A stretch of 7,233 nucleotides of DNA from Acidimicrobiia bacterium (GTDB lineage: Bacteria; Actinomycetota; Acidimicrobiia; Spongiisociales; SHLN01), in NCBI GenBank assembly GCA_030624805.1, contig JAUXJL010000097.1:1-7233 (forward strand). The letters are read 5' to 3'. Made by a program: the position numbers and the translations under genes. Of the stretch, positions 4,159-7,233 are shown piece after piece. Each line of letters opens with the position of its first letter. The stretch's first letter is position 1. The notes under the pieces are model-generated. The model ran no database searches. It was not told the DNA's origin and saw only the letters and a program-made list of their open reading frames with translations.

Positions 4159-6822
4159 ATGGTCTCGGAAGCCAAACCGCGCGACCTCTTCCCCAAAGGC
4201 GATTTCAAAGTCGTCCGCAAGGGCTATGAACCCACCGCAGTCGACAAGTACGTATCCCGACTGCGCCGCGCCGCTACCGACCAGATGGCCCGGGCGGACA
4301 TTCTCGAGAAGGCGCTCGACGACGCCCGGGAAGCGCTCAAGAGCGCCAGGGTCGACGTCCGGGACGAGATCACCGGTCAGATGGAACAAGAGCTCGCCGG
4401 CGCTAAGAAGCAGGCCGCTGAATTGCTTGCTTCGGCCGAGAGCAAAGCCCTCCCAATTACCGAAGCCTCACGCCGGGCTCGTCAAATGGTGCTCGACGCT
4501 GAAAAGTCAGCTACCTCGGTGCTTCTCGAGGCCGAGAAAGAAGCCAAGAAGATTCAAATGGAGGTCGCTCAGCTCCGTGATGCTTCCGCTGAAAAATATT
4601 CGAGCCTCACCGCTCTCGCCAGCGCCAAACTGTCCGCCGGCGAGGTGCTCGCTGAGAAGGTCACGACTGCCGAACAAGAGGCCACCGACATCCTCGCCGA
4701 GGCCCGGACGAAATCGACAGCCGTGCGGTCTGCCGCGCAAGAGGCACTCAAGCAAGCCGAGCGAGAGCGGGCCAAGTCGTTGAAGGCCTCGCAGGAGATC
4801 GCAGCGACAACCAAAGTAGAGACGGAGAGTCTGCTCGGCAAAGCCCGCCGCTTCCTGGAGGAAGCTCGCCGCCGCCAGGACGCCCTCGGCGACGCCGACG
4901 CGAACGCCGAGACGATCGTTACCGAGGCCAAGACCGAAGCTGAGGCTGCCAGGTCTGATGCCGAGAAGGTGCTGGCAGACGCCAGGGGCCAGGCCAAGAC
5001 GGCCCTCGCCGAAGCCAACGACGCGTTGACTACCGCCCGGGATTCAGCCCTCGAGACTCGCAACGAGGCCACTCTGGTTCTCGAAGAGGCCAAGAAAAAG
5101 GCTGCCAAGAGCACGCACAAGGGGGGTCAGGCAGCCGCCAAGGAGCGTGAGGAAGTCACCCAACTCTTGGCCGCCGCCTCGACGAAGAATCAGACTGCCG
5201 ACAAAACCCTGGCCGACGCCCAGGAAAGCGCAGCCCGCCTCCAAAAGGAGACCCTGGACCTACTGTCTTCAGCCCAAACCGAAGCCGACGAGATCCGGGC
5301 AGATGCAGCCAAGCAGATGGACGTTCTTCGCAAAAAGGAGGCCGACCTCGCTCAGACGGATACTCGAGCCAAGGACAAACTCACTAAAGCTCGGGCCGAC
5401 GCCGACGAGATCCGGGCTCGGGCTAAAGCTGCGCTGGCTGAGGGGCAGGCGGAGGCAAAGCGGCTGAGCGAACAAGGCGCCCAAGAACTAGCCGCTGCCA
5501 AGCACGACTCGGAACAGCAACGCAAGGAGGCCTCAACTGTCCTCGCCTCAGCTCGCGATGAGTTCGAGAAAGCCAAGACAACAGAGGGCAAGACCGCCCA
5601 GCTGTTGCAGACAGCTGAGAAACAGCAGGCGACTGCCGCCAAGGAAGCAGAAGACCTCATGCGGTCGGTCCGCGCCCAACAAAAAGAAGCGTCCTCAGCT
5701 GTGAGCACCGCTAAGCAGGAGCTGATGCGAGTCCGGGATGAAGGCGCCGCGCTGCGCCAGCGAGCGCAGGATGAACTGACCACCGCCGAGACCGGCGCCA
5801 AGACCAAACGAGAAGAAGCGGCCGAGGTTCTGCAATCTGCGGAGAACCGGGCGGACAGCCTCCGTCAGAAGACCAATCAGATTCTCACCTCCGCCCAGGA
5901 CGAAGTCGAACGGATGCGGAAGTCGGCACAGGAACTGCACACGCAAGCTGAGGCCGAACTGAGCACAGCCAAGGAAGAGGCCGGAAAAGTCAACGCCGAA
6001 GCCGACGGGCGATCCCGAAAGCTGCTTGCTGAGGCACGCGCCCAGAGGTTGTCGGCCCAAGAAGTCATCGAAAAGCTTCAAGCAGCTGAAAACAAGGTGC
6101 GCGCTGAAGCCAAGTCGATTCGGTCGGCCGCCAAGGCCGATGCCGATCGCCAACGGTCTGAGGTCGCCAGCTTCCTAGCCGAGCTCGAAAAGCGCGAGGC
6201 CGCGGCCGAAACCGAGATGGAAAAGGGCGCCGCCCTGAAGCAGCAGGCGCGGTCTCAGCTCGAAGCGGCTGAGACGACCGTCCAAAAAGCCCATGCGGAC
6301 GAGAAGACTGCTCAGCAGATCCTCAAGCAAACTCGTGAAGATAAGGCCAAGGCAAAATTGGAGGTCGAAGCGATCCGCACCGACGCTGCCAAGGTTATGA
6401 AAGAGTCTCGCAGTGAGGCGACCAGCATGCGTGAGAAAGCGACCGCCTTGCTCCAGGAAGCCCAGGAGAAATCCGACCAGGCCTCCACCAAGGCTGAGGA
6501 CATGCACCGGGACGCAGCCAAGCAGCTGGCAGCGGCCAAAGAGGACCGCCGCAACTCTGCGGAGGACCGCGCCGAAGCCGCCAAACAGATGTCGGAGATG
6601 GAGACGCTCCGCACCGAATTCAACCAGCGACTCGAGGCCATCGAGAGCAAGGAAGCCCAGCTCGCTGATGTACAACAACGGGCAGCTTCCATCCTCGAAA
6701 AAGCTGAAAAGCAGGCCAAAACGACGCTTGAAGAAGCCGAGTCGGTTCTGACCAGCGCCATGGCAAGCCAAACGGCCACAGCCGAAGCTATGGAACGCAT
6801 GCGCAACAAGCTCAAGAGTTAG
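4159..6822 (+). CDS. Large coiled-coil protein with N-terminal DivIVA-type segment (Scy-like cytoskeletal protein)
   Basis: This 887-aa protein is predicted to be cytoplasmic and structural. Residues 16-36 (FKVVRKGYEPTAVDKYVSRL and one more residue) fit the DivIVA N-terminal signature, GY-x-P-x-x-VD followed by a short amphipathic helix, which in DivIVA targets curved membrane. The rest is a nearly continuous Ala/Glu/Lys/Gln-rich helix. I find no proline after residue 99 and no Cys or Trp anywhere. From residue 351 to 576 a Leu (Met once) recurs every 18 or 21 residues, in the pattern L-xx-A-xxx-A-xx-[IL]-R-xx-A, a heptad/hendecad mix. Similar Leu-xx-Ala blocks at less even spacing continue to about 864. 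There are no signal peptide, membrane segments or enzyme motifs. Known analogues are Streptomyces Scy, which organises DivIVA at growing tips, and FilP. Orthology to Scy is inferred from architecture only. The start is fixed by GGAG 8 nt upstream. The adjacent PBP gene supports a role in envelope growth. Confidence 0.85.
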   Translation: MVSEAKPRDLFPKGDFKVVRKGYEPTAVDKYVSRLRRAATDQMARADILEKALDDAREALKSARVDVRDEITGQMEQELAGAKKQAAELLASAESKALPITEASRRARQMVLDAEKSATSVLLEAEKEAKKIQMEVAQLRDASAEKYSSLTALASAKLSAGEVLAEKVTTAEQEATDILAEARTKSTAVRSAAQEALKQAERERAKSLKASQEIAATTKVETESLLGKARRFLEEARRRQDALGDADANAETIVTEAKTEAEAARSDAEKVLADARGQAKTALAEANDALTTARDSALETRNEATLVLEEAKKKAAKSTHKGGQAAAKEREEVTQLLAAASTKNQTADKTLADAQESAARLQKETLDLLSSAQTEADEIRADAAKQMDVLRKKEADLAQTDTRAKDKLTKARADADEIRARAKAALAEGQAEAKRLSEQGAQELAAAKHDSEQQRKEASTVLASARDEFEKAKTTEGKTAQLLQTAEKQQATAAKEAEDLMRSVRAQQKEASSAVSTAKQELMRVRDEGAALRQRAQDELTTAETGAKTKREEAAEVLQSAENRADSLRQKTNQILTSAQDEVERMRKSAQELHTQAEAELSTAKEEAGKVNAEADGRSRKLLAEARAQRLSAQEVIEKLQAAENKVRAEAKSIRSAAKADADRQRSEVASFLAELEKREAAAETEMEKGAALKQQARSQLEAAETTVQKAHADEKTAQQILKQTREDKAKAKLEVEAIRTDAAKVMKESRSEATSMREKATALLQEAQEKSDQASTKAEDMHRDAAKQLAAAKEDRRNSAEDRAEAAKQMSEMETLRTEFNQRLEAIESKEAQLADVQQRAASILEKAEKQAKTTLEEAESVLTSAMASQTATAEAMERMRNKLKS

Positions 6823-6855
6823 GCGGATACCCTGACCTCAAGAGCCAGCGATGCT

Positions 6856-7233
6856 ATGTCGTCGTCGGTGATTCCCACCCTCCGATATCGCAACGCCCGG
6901 GCCGCGATCGATTTTCTCGTCGCCGCCTTCGGGTTCCAAGCCCGGATGGTGGTTGAAGGCGAAGGTGACGCCATCGACCACGCTCAGCTTGTGCTGGGTG
7001 CCGGCATGATCATGCTCGGCAGCCACCGCGACGACGAGTATGGACGGCTCATAGATTCCCAGTCCTGCGCCAGCGTGTACGTAGTCGTTCCCGATGTTGA
7101 GGCCCATGCCGCCCAGGCCCGAGCCGCCGGAGCCGAGATTCTCATAGAACCCGCCCGACAGGACTACGGCGGCAGCAATTACATCGCTCAGGATCCCGAG
7201 GGCAACGTCTGGAGCTTTGGCTCTCACGACCCC
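6856..7233 (+). CDS. VOC family (glyoxalase/bleomycin-resistance/PhnB-like) protein, 3' end cut off
   Basis: The frame from ATG 6856 runs 126 codons to the window edge without a stop. It begins MSSSVIPTLRYRNARAAIDF, and residues 14-27 (ARAAIDFLVAAFGF) are the typical first strand-helix of PhnB-like VOC proteins. The DHAQLVLG stretch (41-48) carries the His usually used as a metal ligand. VYVVVPDVEAHAAQARAAGA (74-93) and DPEGNVWSFG (113-122, with the second ligand Glu115) complete the fold. At about 126 residues it is probably missing only a few. Members bind a metal or a small hydrophobic ligand in a βαβββ fold, and the substrate cannot be read from sequence. It starts 33 bp after the coiled-coil stop without a clear terminator between, so co-transcription is possible. 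The ATG at 6851 meets a stop after six codons and is not the start. No good ribosome-binding site is seen. Confidence 0.85.
   Translation, partial: MSSSVIPTLRYRNARAAIDFLVAAFGFQARMVVEGEGDAIDHAQLVLGAGMIMLGSHRDDEYGRLIDSQSCASVYVVVPDVEAHAAQARAAGAEILIEPARQDYGGSNYIAQDPEGNVWSFGSHDP

Noticed and set aside
4507..6815. Many open frames on the minus strand and in other plus frames across the coiled-coil gene
   Set aside because: The low-complexity Ala/Glu/Lys codon pattern keeps the other frames open; their products are Ser/Ala- or Leu/Gly-rich with no domains.
6838..7227. Minus-strand open frame of 129 codons
   Set aside because: It is antisense to the VOC gene, whose plus-strand frame carries clear family motifs.

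Overview
The window comes from a high-GC bacterium, most likely an actinobacterium and possibly one outside the well-studied genera. Three things suggest this: strong G/C preference at third codon positions, a class A penicillin-binding protein ending in PASTA domains (as in mycobacterial PonA2), and a very long coiled-coil protein that starts with a DivIVA-type segment (as in the polar-growth proteins of filamentous actinobacteria). The assignment is an inference from gene content; no rRNA or other taxonomic marker is present.

Layout. Positions 1-48 look like the last 15 codons of a plus-strand gene. It converges on tyrS (minus strand, 106-1299), and a 15-bp hairpin at 61-95 lies between the two stops. 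tyrS encodes a tyrosyl-tRNA synthetase and appears to be leaderless. A 344-bp gap (1300-1643) separates it from a divergent plus-strand gene. This gap is packed with short inverted repeats that share a 3-nt loop, plus four tandem copies of a 17-bp unit. Next comes a class A PBP (1644-4073) with a lipoprotein-type signal peptide, a GT51 transglycosylase domain, a transpeptidase domain and two PASTA domains. After a short intergenic region with a TTGACA box and a duplicated ribosome-binding motif comes an 887-residue coiled-coil protein (4159-6822). A VOC (glyoxalase-like) gene starts at 6856 and runs off the right edge.

How the genes fit together. The PBP polymerises and cross-links peptidoglycan outside the membrane. 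The DivIVA/Scy-like protein probably assembles a cytoplasmic scaffold where growth or division occurs. Their adjacency on one strand suggests a cell-envelope growth locus, although the coiled-coil gene seems to have its own promoter. tyrS and the VOC gene have no evident link to that process.

Most notable observations: (1) an 18-residue period (11+7, with occasional 21-residue steps) across at least residues 351-576 of the coiled-coil protein, which is free of proline from residue 100 to its end; (2) the family of 3-nt-loop palindromes and 17-bp tandem repeats between tyrS and the PBP gene; (3) a lipobox on a class A PBP; (4) a TyrRS whose HIGH signature reads TLGW. No CRISPR array, rRNA, tRNA or insertion sequence was seen.
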